From Oscillospiraceae bacterium (lineage in GTDB: Bacteria; Bacillota; Clostridia; Oscillospirales; CAG-272): a stretch of DNA of 57,353 nucleotides. How positions within the stretch are numbered: position 1 is the stretch's first letter; the number at the start of each line of letters is the position of its first letter. The DNA lies in assembly GCA_015064855.1 (NCBI GenBank), contig SVRK01000002.1, positions 181,256 through 238,608 of the forward strand. Direction: 5' to 3'. The notes under the pieces were generated by a model. It had not been told where the DNA came from. It saw only the letters and a program-made list of their open reading frames with translations, and did no database searches. Shown piece by piece: positions 8,401-15,479 of this stretch. The position numbers were made by a program, and so were the translations under genes.

Positions 8401-9167
8401 CAAAGGAAACCTATTATAGAATAATAATTCCTTCATTGTTATCCGAATATAACAAGGCAATCTATATAGATTGCGACCTAGTTGTTCTTGGTGATATTTC
8501 AAAATTCTATGATTTTGACGTTTCAAAGCATATGGTGGCGGGCGTAAGAAACCCACTTCACGAAATTATGAAGGAGCATATTGAGGAGCTTGGCCTTGAC
8601 CCATACAAGTATATAAATGCAGGCGTTCTTTTGATGAACCTTGATATGATGCGTAAAAAGGGATTTGAAGACACGTGCTTCGAGCTTTTAGCAACTCGCG
8701 AATTGAAATTTATGGACCAAGATGCGATAAACCTTGCTTGTCAAGGAAGCATTAAGTATCTTGATATGAGCTGGAACTACGGCTGGCACTACGAACGTCT
8801 TAACAACTTCAAGGACGAAAGGTATCACCTCTTAGAAACTGAAACCGAGGAATATGAGCAAGCTTCAGAATGCATAAACATTCTCCACTACACAGGCGAC
8901 GTAAAGCCTTGGAAAAACTCAAAGCCTCGCTTTGGTGATGTTTTTTGGGAGTACGCAAAGCGCTCACCATTTTATAAGGACATTTTAGTAAAATCCAATG
9001 TAAGCCCTACCTACAGAAGATATCTTAACGCAGTTGAGGAAATTGAGAATATCAAAAGGTCCGCTTCTTATAGAATAGGAAGATTTATAACCCTCCCTGC
9101 AAGAGCATTAAGATTTGTTCTTCGCAAAATTAAGAGGATTATCAAAAAAGTACTCCGAAAAGACTAA
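5418..9167 (+). CDS. Three-module glycosyltransferase: GT2 - TagF-like CDP-glycerol glycerophosphotransferase - GT8
   Basis: A single protein of about 1249 residues with three catalytic modules. Residues 1-240 form a GT2 domain (TIISAVYNAEKYIDELMESL, VNDGSKDNS, FIDSDDKF). Residues 320-530 are a less clear beta-rich linker. Residues 538-890 match the TagB/TagF CDP-glycerol:polymer glycerophosphotransferase domain (ISDRFDVAGDNGEALF, FLQHGVTKDDIH, SSLMLTDYSSTAFDFAYM). Residues 914-1160 form a GT8 domain with DxD metal motif IDCDLVVLGD and the end motif HYTGDVKPW. The C-terminus is very basic, suggesting membrane association. It probably builds a glycerol-phosphate-containing, glycosylated envelope polymer. 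A GTG at 5412 would fall inside the SD, so ATG 5418 (or 5421) is the start. A terminator follows directly, so the gene is monocistronic. Confidence 0.85.
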   Translation: MMSETKYLFTIISAVYNAEKYIDELMESLIQQTIGFENIQVILVNDGSKDNSLAVCQKYEELYPQNVRVIDKENGGVSSARNAGLEYIEGKYLNFIDSDDKFSLDTLEKVYNYFEKYQDKTDVVNIPFEYFDGATGGKDHIQNKKFAYGSRLVNLENEYKVSIMNVTFSFMKAEACKGITFDTSICIGEDLKFINTVLLKKRTVALLNDGKYWYRKHSDGSPSLISTKLLLPQYYIPQVQNLTLWAYEYSMSTYGDYPLFLQYTIASDFQEKIKPNNRAKSVLKDDINVYRELVDKAMKTFSDKIILELELLAKEYKVFWLSKKYGRSADVTFYNGRVAYEFDCYEELDDDGNPTKTKIEWWGFSLLDRINLKENGLLISGYVTVLPFDDADKLKIYVKGYNSLFEVALQNNQDHCYYFDDEVIFYRYYFNVSIPYSNAQKTSFSMAYGLPDGILSFPAHCGFDRYTPISNTAGGELYVQDKLVLRPTKNGFILENRSKKYAKKAYKNHLKYLKEKHKKHYIVRRTVDLLKKLFKKKIWLISDRFDVAGDNGEALFKYVNKNKPKGIKPYFVINENCADFERMKKHGKVIKQGSIKHKIYYLLSDVNISAHLDYETLLPVKHDFYRDYIANKKVVFLQHGVTKDDIHTVYSRYKQNTSLFICASDRENASIVENEGYGFFKSNVQTTGFARFDYLENNDEKIITVMPTWRKYLVRGLDENSKWIYVSNIENTEFVAYYKALLSSERLVEAAKKCGYKIHYVPHPNVMPLTDMLDVNPYISVISNPVYRDIFSHSSLMLTDYSSTAFDFAYMKKPVVYAHFDSKLFFDSHTYQKGYFSYENDGFGEVLYDANSTIDTLVEYMENECKLKDEYRERIEKFFKYTDKNNCKRIVDSILKMEDLAKMQPIIQHSKKRIPVVLATNNPYAPFVSVTIESLLHNSDLFYFYDIYVLHTDLSRQSIKGLEAQTPNYSVRCVDVSKYINPHLDNLPKNSKYITKETYYRIIIPSLLSEYNKAIYIDCDLVVLGDISKFYDFDVSKHMVAGVRNPLHEIMKEHIEELGLDPYKYINAGVLLMNLDMMRKKGFEDTCFELLATRELKFMDQDAINLACQGSIKYLDMSWNYGWHYERLNNFKDERYHLLETETEEYEQASECINILHYTGDVKPWKNSKPRFGDVFWEYAKRSPFYKDILVKSNVSPTYRRYLNAVEEIENIKRSASYRIGRFITLPARALRFVLRKIKRIIKKVLRKD

Positions 9168-9178
9168 TTATAATAAAT

Positions 9179-9204
9179 AAAAAACTCCCGTTTGGGAGTT
9201 TTTT
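9179..9204. terminator. Bidirectional Rho-independent terminator
   Basis: A perfect 11-bp stem, six A then CTCCC (9179-9189) and GGGAG then six T (9194-9204), with a 4-nt loop. It lies between the glycosyltransferase gene (plus) and the DHHW gene (minus) and has U-runs both ways, so it serves both. Confidence 0.9.
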
Positions 9205-10780
9205 ATTTTGAATATTTTACAACCTCAACATTTTTAAATACAACGTTATTGCCTACTGTTTGTCCGTGTCTTCCTGCGTAAATGAGAATTTGCAAATTGT
9301 CAGTTCCCTTTTCGGGTGTTACAACCGTCCACTCAAATCCACCATTTTCCCTACAATAATCTATATCAAGTGCAAAATTCGAAACAAACTGCTTTGTTGT
9401 GGAGTTGTAAAGCGCCACAGTGATACATTCGGAATTCCCTGCTAAAAATTGAACATCCTCAAAGGAAATTTTATATTTCGTGTTAAAGCTTGCTTTGTTC
9501 ACAAGAGTATAATAAGCATACTTGTCGCTTGCTTTTATTGTAACGTTGCCCTTCTCTGTCTTGCTCTCATTAGTTTCTAATCCTTGCTTTTCAGCCCTGT
9601 CTATCCCAAACGTAGCGTATTGCTTATGTGCAAAAGATGATGGGTTTATAAACTCAATTACCACGTCGGGCTTTGTTGCCTCAACATATTCAGCTATTGA
9701 GCATTCTGTAAAATATCTTGCATCAATAGCGTCTATTTCCTTGAATGCCGTCGACATAAAGCATTGGACAGGGATAGTAAAGCTATCCTTTATTAACAAA
9801 ATCTTCAAGTCTGACTGTGCATTTGGATTTCGGTGATGAACGATTGGGAATCCGCCGCCCATATATGCACTATATGGATCTTCATTAAACAAATCGTAAT
9901 TTTCTATAAAATCCTTTCTAACAACAATCGCTTCATCAAAGGAGCCATCGTAGTAGTTCTTATATTTAGGTACATATAAGGAAATTTCGCTTGTTTCAAA
10001 TTTCGGCGTATATAAATTATAATCGTCCACCCCTGCGTATAGTTTGCCTACTCTTTTGCCGTGGCTACCAAGAAATGCGTTTTTATAGGTTGTTGTCTTC
10101 CAGTTATCCTTGTTTGTTATTGACATATCAATATTGGCATCAGGATAATGCTCGTTTAGGTAATTCATCACAACCTGAAACGAATAAAACGCCCCCTCGT
10201 TAGTCCAGTGATGGTCTGTGTTATAAAAATACTTTTCGAGGTCCTCTTTGGTCGATGCCATATCATCTCTTAAATCTATATAGCTTACCTTTTTGTTTTC
10301 TAAAATTTCAATTAACTCGTTTACGTTTGTATTGGCGTAGTTGACAGTTCCTTTATACAGTAACGTGTCGTTTTTATCAACCTTTATAGGCGCTTGAACG
10401 TAAAGATAATCTATATCATTCTTTTGTAAATACGAATTGAAGTCAGAAATGCCGTTGCCAAAGTATTTCATATCATAGCTTATTCTTTGACCATAGGTTA
10501 ACATCCCGTTTTTCAGCCTTGAAACCTCGTTATAGTGATTTCTGCCTGTAACACGAGCAAAGAAGCCGTTTACGTTGATAAACTCTTCCTTAAATCTAAC
10601 GTTTGATATATAAGAGCTTTTAACCTCTGCAATAAACTCCGTTGCGTTTATCTCACCATTTGATAGCTTTTTAAATGGAACAGTAAATGATTTTGTGTTT
10701 AAAAAGAAGCAAACTACAAGGAAAGCAACTATTAAGAAAGCAAACACAAGCGCTGTTATTTTTTTGAATTTTGTGTTCAT
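9203..10780 (-). CDS. DHHW family protein, AlgX/AlgJ-like accessory for polysaccharide O-acetylation
   Basis: A 525-residue protein with one N-terminal transmembrane segment (residues 9-28) and a large outside domain. The eponymous motif DHHWTNEGAFYSF (about residue 190) is the catalytic-type block of the DHHW/AlgJ-AlgX SGNH-like family; a later IKDSFTIPVQCF and a C-terminal beta-rich, possibly carbohydrate-binding part follow. In alginate-type systems such proteins take acetyl groups exported by an MBOAT protein and place them on a polysaccharide. Here it sits 12 nt downstream of the MBOAT gene, an arrangement common in Clostridia. The stop codon lies in the shared terminator. Confidence 0.8.
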   Translation of the reverse strand: MNTKFKKITALVFAFLIVAFLVVCFFLNTKSFTVPFKKLSNGEINATEFIAEVKSSYISNVRFKEEFINVNGFFARVTGRNHYNEVSRLKNGMLTYGQRISYDMKYFGNGISDFNSYLQKNDIDYLYVQAPIKVDKNDTLLYKGTVNYANTNVNELIEILENKKVSYIDLRDDMASTKEDLEKYFYNTDHHWTNEGAFYSFQVVMNYLNEHYPDANIDMSITNKDNWKTTTYKNAFLGSHGKRVGKLYAGVDDYNLYTPKFETSEISLYVPKYKNYYDGSFDEAIVVRKDFIENYDLFNEDPYSAYMGGGFPIVHHRNPNAQSDLKILLIKDSFTIPVQCFMSTAFKEIDAIDARYFTECSIAEYVEATKPDVVIEFINPSSFAHKQYATFGIDRAEKQGLETNESKTEKGNVTIKASDKYAYYTLVNKASFNTKYKISFEDVQFLAGNSECITVALYNSTTKQFVSNFALDIDYCRENGGFEWTVVTPEKGTDNLQILIYAGRHGQTVGNNVVFKNVEVVKYSK

Positions 10781-10792
10781 TTGTTGCCTCCT

Positions 10793-12220
10793 TTAGAAAT
10801 TAAAGTAAATGAATGGATTGTGTGCGTTCATAACGATAAATGATACGCTTATGATAAATAAAACCGTTTGCACCAAATATCCACCGATTTGGAACGCATT
10901 GTCTGTCCATTTGATTTTGTTTCTTATTTTGCCTGCTATAAAGCCAATAAGTGGTGTTGAGCAAATTATACCAGCTACCACCATAACTGCATAATCTCTT
11001 ATATACATAATCGCAGTATCGTTGATAAATCCGCCAGGGGCAAGACCGAACATCGCCTTCATATAGTTAAGTGCGCTTGGCAAATCTATTGCGCGGAAAA
11101 GAACCCAACCGAGCATAACCATTAGCAGCGTAAAGATTTGATATGGGATTCTAATTCCAATATGCTTCTCTACCTTTTCAGGCCATTTGGTGAGCTTTTC
11201 AAATATCAAAAGAACTCCGTAAAGCACACCCCATAAAATGAAGTTCCAGCTTGCGCCATGCCATATACCAGTTGCCAACCAAACAACCGCTAGGTTGAAA
11301 ACAAGACGCCATTTTGATTTTACGCGTGAGCCACCGAGTGGGAAATAGAGGTAATCTCTAAACCACGTGCCGAGTGACATATGCCATCTGCGCCAAAACT
11401 CTGTAATTGTTTTTGAAATATATGGGAAATTAAAGTTCTCAAGGAAATTAAAGCCCAGCATAAGACCGATACCGATAGCCATTTCCGAATATCCCGAGAA
11501 GTCGAAGAAAATTTGAAGTGTATAGCATATAATACCGAGCCAAGCAAGGGAAACTGTAAGCTCTGCCGAGTCAAACGCATAATCGGCAACCTGTGCCAAA
11601 ATGTTTGCAAGTAGCACCTTTTTATTAAAGCCCTTTAAAAAGCGATACATTCCCTTAGTGAACATATCCATCGTAACAACACGGTGATTAATTTCATTTT
11701 CAACGGTTGTATAACGAACGATAGGACCCGCTATTAACTGTGGAAAAAGTGAAACGTAAAGTCCAACGTAGAATGGATTTTTCTGAACAGGCGTACCACG
11801 ATATACGTCAATAACGTAACTCATGGATTGGAACGTAAAGAACGAAATACCGATAGGTAGAACGAACTTTGTCTGTTCAAAAAGCTCCTTTGTAAACGGG
11901 AGAATGTCGTGAAGAGTTCCCGTCGCAAAGTTCATATATTTATATACGAAAAGCAAGCCAAGGTTACCAATAACCGCTATTGCAAGCATTAATTTTGAAT
12001 GCCTGTCTCCCCTTTTCGTTTCCGCAACTCTTATAGCCATAAAATAGTTAAAGAGTATTGATATTAGCATTACTACTACAAACGCAGGCTCACCCCATGC
12101 GTAGAAAAACAAGCTTGTCAGTAATAGCCAATAGTTGCGAGCCTTTGCCGGCAGCAAATAGTTTATGCCCATGGTTATTGGGAAGAACATAAACAAAAAC
12201 TCTAAGCTGGTAAATAACAT
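10793..12220 (-). CDS. MBOAT family membrane O-acyltransferase (AlgI/DltB-like)
   Basis: A polytopic membrane protein of 475 residues with the MBOAT hallmarks WRRWHMSLGTWFRDYLYFPL and, downstream, the presumed catalytic histidine in GIWHGASWNFILWG. The family moves acetyl or other acyl groups across or within the membrane onto polymers such as alginate or teichoic acid. ATG 12220 is chosen because it has AGGAG five nt upstream and because the promoter at 12255-12283 lies within any longer frame (a start at 12310 would precede the transcription start). It is followed closely by the DHHW gene, with which it forms a two-gene O-acetylation operon. Confidence 0.9.
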   Translation of the reverse strand: MLFTSLEFLFMFFPITMGINYLLPAKARNYWLLLTSLFFYAWGEPAFVVVMLISILFNYFMAIRVAETKRGDRHSKLMLAIAVIGNLGLLFVYKYMNFATGTLHDILPFTKELFEQTKFVLPIGISFFTFQSMSYVIDVYRGTPVQKNPFYVGLYVSLFPQLIAGPIVRYTTVENEINHRVVTMDMFTKGMYRFLKGFNKKVLLANILAQVADYAFDSAELTVSLAWLGIICYTLQIFFDFSGYSEMAIGIGLMLGFNFLENFNFPYISKTITEFWRRWHMSLGTWFRDYLYFPLGGSRVKSKWRLVFNLAVVWLATGIWHGASWNFILWGVLYGVLLIFEKLTKWPEKVEKHIGIRIPYQIFTLLMVMLGWVLFRAIDLPSALNYMKAMFGLAPGGFINDTAIMYIRDYAVMVVAGIICSTPLIGFIAGKIRNKIKWTDNAFQIGGYLVQTVLFIISVSFIVMNAHNPFIYFNF

Positions 12221-12254
12221 AGTCTCTCCTTTAATTGATATAAAATATAAATGT

Positions 12255-12283
12255 ATTATATCATACTGATTATATTTTGTAAA
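12255..12283 (-). promoter_or_regulatory. sigma-A promoter for the MBOAT-DHHW operon
   Basis: TTTACA (12278-12283) and TATAAT (12255-12260) on the minus strand with a 17-nt spacer, about 35 nt upstream of the MBOAT start codon. It also fixes that start. Confidence 0.7.
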
Positions 12284-12392
12284 GTGTAATTTTTTCTTAC
12301 ATTTGGGCAATTATACTATAATACAGTATTATTTATAACCCCTTTACTAACAATGCATCCTTCAAAATGCCAATAATTTTTGAATTGAACTA

Positions 12393-12421
12393 TTGAATTT
12401 CTAAATAAAAAATGTTAAGAT
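12393..12421 (+). promoter_or_regulatory. possible sigma-A promoter for the aquaporin gene
   Basis: TTGAAT (12393-12398) and TAAGAT (12416-12421), spacer 17 nt, about 40 nt before the start codon. The match is fair, not strong. Confidence 0.45.
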
Positions 12422-12461
12422 GAAATTGTAAAACTTTTTGTTTTACAAGAAGGAGGATTTT

Positions 12462-13151
12462 ATGAAAAAGTACATTGCTGAATTCATTGGTACATTCGTG
12501 CTTGTTACCCTCGCTTGTGGCGTTGCGGTTGTTGTCGGCTGTGGCACAGCGGGTGGAGTGGTTGCAACGTCCTTAGCGTTTGGTTTGGTTATCGTTGCTA
12601 TGGCTTACTCTGTTGGTAATATTTCCGGATGTCACATCAACCCTGCGGTTTCTCTTGCGATGCTCATCACAAAAAAGATAACCGGCAAGGAATTTCTATT
12701 CTACGTAATTTCACAGTTTTTAGGCGCAACGGCAGGTGCTTTGGTTTTAGGTGCATTTACAAAGCAGTTTGAAAATCTTGGCGGTAACGTTGCTCAAGCT
12801 ACATTAGTAAACGCTTATGGCGATGTTGGCTCACTCTTTATTGCGCTTTTAGTTGAGGTAGTTTTGACATTTGTATTTGTTTTTGCAATTCTTGGCGTTA
12901 CATCAAAAACAGAAAACTCAACAGTTACCGGTGTTGTAATCGGTCTTACTCTTACTCTTGTTCATTTGCTTGGCATTGGTCTTACTGGCACAAGCGTTAA
13001 CCCTGCTCGTTCCTTCGGCCCTGCTCTTTTGCAAGCATTTGCTGGCAATACAGATGCGTTAGCTCAAATTTGGATATTCATTGTTGGCCCACTTGTTGGT
13101 GCAGCAATAGCCGCGTTTGTTCATATGGCTCTAACAAAGGAAAAGAAATAA
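12462..13151 (+). CDS. Aquaporin-type membrane channel (MIP family)
   Basis: A 229-residue MIP-family channel with six expected transmembrane segments and both NPA boxes: SGCHINPAVSLAM near residue 60 and GTSVNPARSFGPALLQ near residue 180. The residue after NPAR is Ser, not the Asp typical of glycerol facilitators, so an AqpZ-like water channel is more likely than GlpF; no glycerol kinase is nearby. The start at 12462 has a perfect AGGAGG five nt upstream; a TTG eight codons earlier is not needed. It stands alone between its promoter and a strong terminator. Confidence 0.9.
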   Translation: MKKYIAEFIGTFVLVTLACGVAVVVGCGTAGGVVATSLAFGLVIVAMAYSVGNISGCHINPAVSLAMLITKKITGKEFLFYVISQFLGATAGALVLGAFTKQFENLGGNVAQATLVNAYGDVGSLFIALLVEVVLTFVFVFAILGVTSKTENSTVTGVVIGLTLTLVHLLGIGLTGTSVNPARSFGPALLQAFAGNTDALAQIWIFIVGPLVGAAIAAFVHMALTKEKK

Positions 13152-13159
13152 TAAAACTG

Positions 13160-13189
13160 AAAGGACGTCCAAAACGGACGTCCTTTTTT
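13160..13189. terminator. Rho-independent terminator after the aquaporin gene
   Basis: Stem AAAGGACGTCC (13160-13170) with GGACGTCCTTT (13176-13186), 5-nt loop, followed by a T-run on the plus strand. It separates convergent genes; the minus strand has a weaker U-run. Confidence 0.9.
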
Positions 13190-13198
13190 ATAGCATTA

Positions 13199-14278
13199 TT
13201 AAACTATTCTAAAGCCTTTACCTAAAATATCACTTGAGTTCGTGATAACCGTAAATGCTGTTGGGTCTGTTTGCTTTAAGAAAAGCTTTAGCATTGTGGC
13301 TTGTTGGCGGTTTAAAACCGCTACTATCATTTTCTTTTCAACGTGTGAAAACGAGCCGCGGCAATCTGAAATTGTAGCGCCTCTATGAAGCTCGTTGTTT
13401 ATAAAATCACACACCTCTTTTTCCTTTGTGGTAACTATTATAAAGCACTTATTCATATTTATACCATCTATTACGTTGTCGACTATAAATGATTTTAGAA
13501 TAAGTCCAACAACGGAGCATAAAAATATCGTTGTCATATGCTTTGTTTCAAAGGATTTGAAAACAAACGGCGAAAGTGCAACTATAATTGCATCTGAAAT
13601 AAACAGCGCTGTACCTGTGTTCAAATTAGTGAAACGCTTTAGTATCATAGCTATTATATCAGTGCCACCAGATGAGGCGCCTTGGCTGAAAAGAATTGCA
13701 CTACCAACGGCAATGCCACCGATGGTGAGTAGCATTTCAAGAAATGGCGACTCTGTAAGTGGCTCGCTAATTGGCACTACCCTTTCAAGCACCAAAACAA
13801 TACCATTTAAAAGCATTGTTGAATAAATTGTTTTTATTGCGAAATTCTTTCCGAAAATAATGAGCGCTATAATCAGTAAGACTACATTTGCAATAGACAT
13901 AATCATAGATTCGGAAACGACGTGCCCAATAGCCTCGGAAAGGAGCACGGCAAAGGAGCTGACGCCTCCTATTGTGAAGTGGTTTGGAAATTTAAAGAAG
14001 TAAATTCCCGCAGCGACCAAGGCTGTGCCTATTGTTATTAAAACATACGACCAAAGGCCCTTGAAAAATTTTGCCTTTTTAGTTGTTGGCTCTATATTTA
14101 CATCAGGAGTACCCTTAATCTTCTTTGGCTTCTCCTCTATTCCGTTTAACCAATCGAGGTTAAGCTTTTTGCTTTTTTCTTTTTTTGTTTCTTTTTTGCT
14201 TGTGGCTTCAACGCACACCGCTTCTTCAAGCCCATTATCTACAATTTGAGGTTCTGTGAATTGTTCCTTTGCATCCAT
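13199..14278 (-). CDS. YitT family membrane protein (DUF161 plus DUF2179)
   Basis: A 359-residue protein. The first 75 residues are charged and Lys-rich (KKETKKEKSKK) and probably cytoplasmic, longer than in typical YitT proteins of about 280 residues. Five or so transmembrane segments follow, containing FKFPNHFTIGGVSSFAVLL and FSQGASSGGTDIIAMIL, the repeated glycine-rich motifs of the family. The C-terminal 90 residues form the soluble DUF2179 domain (CFIIVTTKEKEVCDFI, RGATISDCRGSF). YitT-type proteins are presumed transporters or sensors; no substrate is established. It is monocistronic with a consensus promoter. Confidence 0.85.
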   Translation of the reverse strand: MDAKEQFTEPQIVDNGLEEAVCVEATSKKETKKEKSKKLNLDWLNGIEEKPKKIKGTPDVNIEPTTKKAKFFKGLWSYVLITIGTALVAAGIYFFKFPNHFTIGGVSSFAVLLSEAIGHVVSESMIMSIANVVLLIIALIIFGKNFAIKTIYSTMLLNGIVLVLERVVPISEPLTESPFLEMLLTIGGIAVGSAILFSQGASSGGTDIIAMILKRFTNLNTGTALFISDAIIVALSPFVFKSFETKHMTTIFLCSVVGLILKSFIVDNVIDGINMNKCFIIVTTKEKEVCDFINNELHRGATISDCRGSFSHVEKKMIVAVLNRQQATMLKLFLKQTDPTAFTVITNSSDILGKGFRIV

Positions 14279-14313
14279 AGGCGCTCTCCTTAACAGATTT
14301 TTATTCCGTCATT

Positions 14314-14342
14314 ATTATATAATATTAGCACTTTTTTGTCAA
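14314..14342 (-). promoter_or_regulatory. consensus sigma-A promoter for the YitT family gene
   Basis: TTGACA (14337-14342) and TATAAT (14314-14319) on the minus strand, spacer 17 nt, 35 nt before the start codon. Confidence 0.8.
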
Positions 14343-14447
14343 GTATAGCACTATTGCAAAAGCCACAATTTAATAGTTAAATAGTATCAAAGCTATGCGA
14401 GGTGGAAAAAGAAGGAAATATCTAAAGGACTCGTGATTGAGTAATTA

Positions 14448-14476
14448 AAAAGGTGTACCCAAATAGTACACCTTTT
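14448..14476 (-). terminator. Rho-independent terminator after the ribokinase gene
   Basis: Perfect 11-bp stem AAAAGGTGTAC (14448-14458) and GTACACCTTTT (14466-14476) with a 7-nt loop, directly after the minus-strand ribokinase stop and followed by a U-run on that strand. Confidence 0.85.
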
Positions 14477-14478
14477 AT

Positions 14479-15354
14479 TTATGATTTTTTATAATTTTCA
14501 ATTTCTTCAAGGCTTGGTACGGACATTTGCGCCCCGCGTCTTGTACAGGCGATTGATGCGGCAAGTGAGCCGAAGGCTATTGCCTCTTCAATAGTCTTGC
14601 CCTCTGCGAGCTTGACAGCCAAGCCACCCGATGCTGTATCTCCTGCCGCTGTGGTATCAACTGCCTTTACCTTAATGCAAGGATATATGCTAGCCCCCGC
14701 CTTTGTTGCTATCTCATAGCCCTTCGAGCCAAGAGTTGTAATTACTGTTGTAATTCCTTCGTTGAACAAGGCTTGCTTGCCACCTAGGATTTCAAGCTCA
14801 GTTTCGTTTGGAGTAATTATATCAACATATTTTAGATATTTTATAATGTCACGGCTTGCCGGTGCAGGATTAAGTAGCACCAAAAGTCCCTTTTCTTTCG
14901 CTCTTTTTAAAGCATATCCCACAGCTTCGATCGGGTTTTCAAGCTGTGTAAGAAAGATATCACCCTCGCTTGCTTTTTCAAGAAAAGCATCTATATCGCT
15001 TTCGTTTACGCACGCGTTTGCACCGCTATCAATAATTATTCGGTTTTCCCCTTCTGTAACAACGATTACGGCAACACCGGTTGAAACACCATCAACCTTT
15101 TTTATAGAATCGGTATTTACACCGACACCTTCCAAGCTTTTCAGGAGTGCTTCACCAAAGGAATCATTACCAACCGCGCCACACATATATATTTCCCCGC
15201 CAAGCTTACCACAAGCATACGCTTGATTTGCGCCCTTGCCACCGGGGTTTGTCATAAAACCACTACCCTTTATGGTTTCTCCGCCAATCGGCATATACGG
15301 CGCATTAATTACAAGGTCATAGTTTAAGCTACCGACAACAAAAATTCTTTTCAT
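14479..15354 (-). CDS. rbsK: Ribokinase (PfkB family sugar kinase)
   Basis: A 291-residue cytoplasmic PfkB-family kinase. It has the N-terminal GSLNYDLVI strand, the ribokinase signature NPGGKGANQAYA near residue 38, and the catalytic anion-hole motif DTTAAGDTASGG near residue 238, where GD supplies the base. Ribokinase phosphorylates D-ribose at O5 with ATP so that it enters the pentose phosphate pathway. No ribose transporter or rbsD is adjacent; the divergent neighbour is an unrelated ion permease. The gene is monocistronic, with its own promoter and terminator. Substrate preference for ribose over deoxyribose or similar sugars is inferred from the GGKGANQA signature. Confidence 0.85.
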   Translation of the reverse strand: MKRIFVVGSLNYDLVINAPYMPIGGETIKGSGFMTNPGGKGANQAYACGKLGGEIYMCGAVGNDSFGEALLKSLEGVGVNTDSIKKVDGVSTGVAVIVVTEGENRIIIDSGANACVNESDIDAFLEKASEGDIFLTQLENPIEAVGYALKRAKEKGLLVLLNPAPASRDIIKYLKYVDIITPNETELEILGGKQALFNEGITTVITTLGSKGYEIATKAGASIYPCIKVKAVDTTAAGDTASGGLAVKLAEGKTIEEAIAFGSLAASIACTRRGAQMSVPSLEEIENYKKS

Positions 15355-15383
15355 AGCTCCTCCAAAAAAGACATTCTAGATTA

Positions 15384-15412
15384 ATTATATATTATAATTA
15401 AAAATTCTTCAA
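15384..15412 (-). promoter_or_regulatory. sigma-A promoter for the ribokinase gene
   Basis: TTGAAG (15407-15412) and TATAAT (15384-15389) on the minus strand, spacer 17 nt. It lies back to back with the permease promoter starting at 15419. Confidence 0.7.
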
Positions 15413-15418
15413 GTAGAC

Positions 15419-15447
15419 TTGACAAATAAGATTAAAAATATTATACT
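15419..15447 (+). promoter_or_regulatory. consensus sigma-A promoter for the ion permease
   Basis: TTGACA (15419-15424) and TATACT (15442-15447), spacer 17 nt. Transcription should begin near 15454, which excludes an in-frame ATG at 15450 as the translation start. Confidence 0.8.
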
Positions 15448-15479
15448 TTATGCGCTTAATAAAATTAAGGAGGGGGAAA

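Noticed and set aside
12221..12310. 30-residue N-terminal extension of the MBOAT protein
   Set aside because: The extension lies over and upstream of a good promoter (12255-12283), has no SD, and is basic and unlike MBOAT N-termini.
13395..13826. Antisense plus-strand frame of 143 codons in the YitT family gene
   Set aside because: It is a shadow of the minus-strand coding frame; no SD and no recognisable motif.
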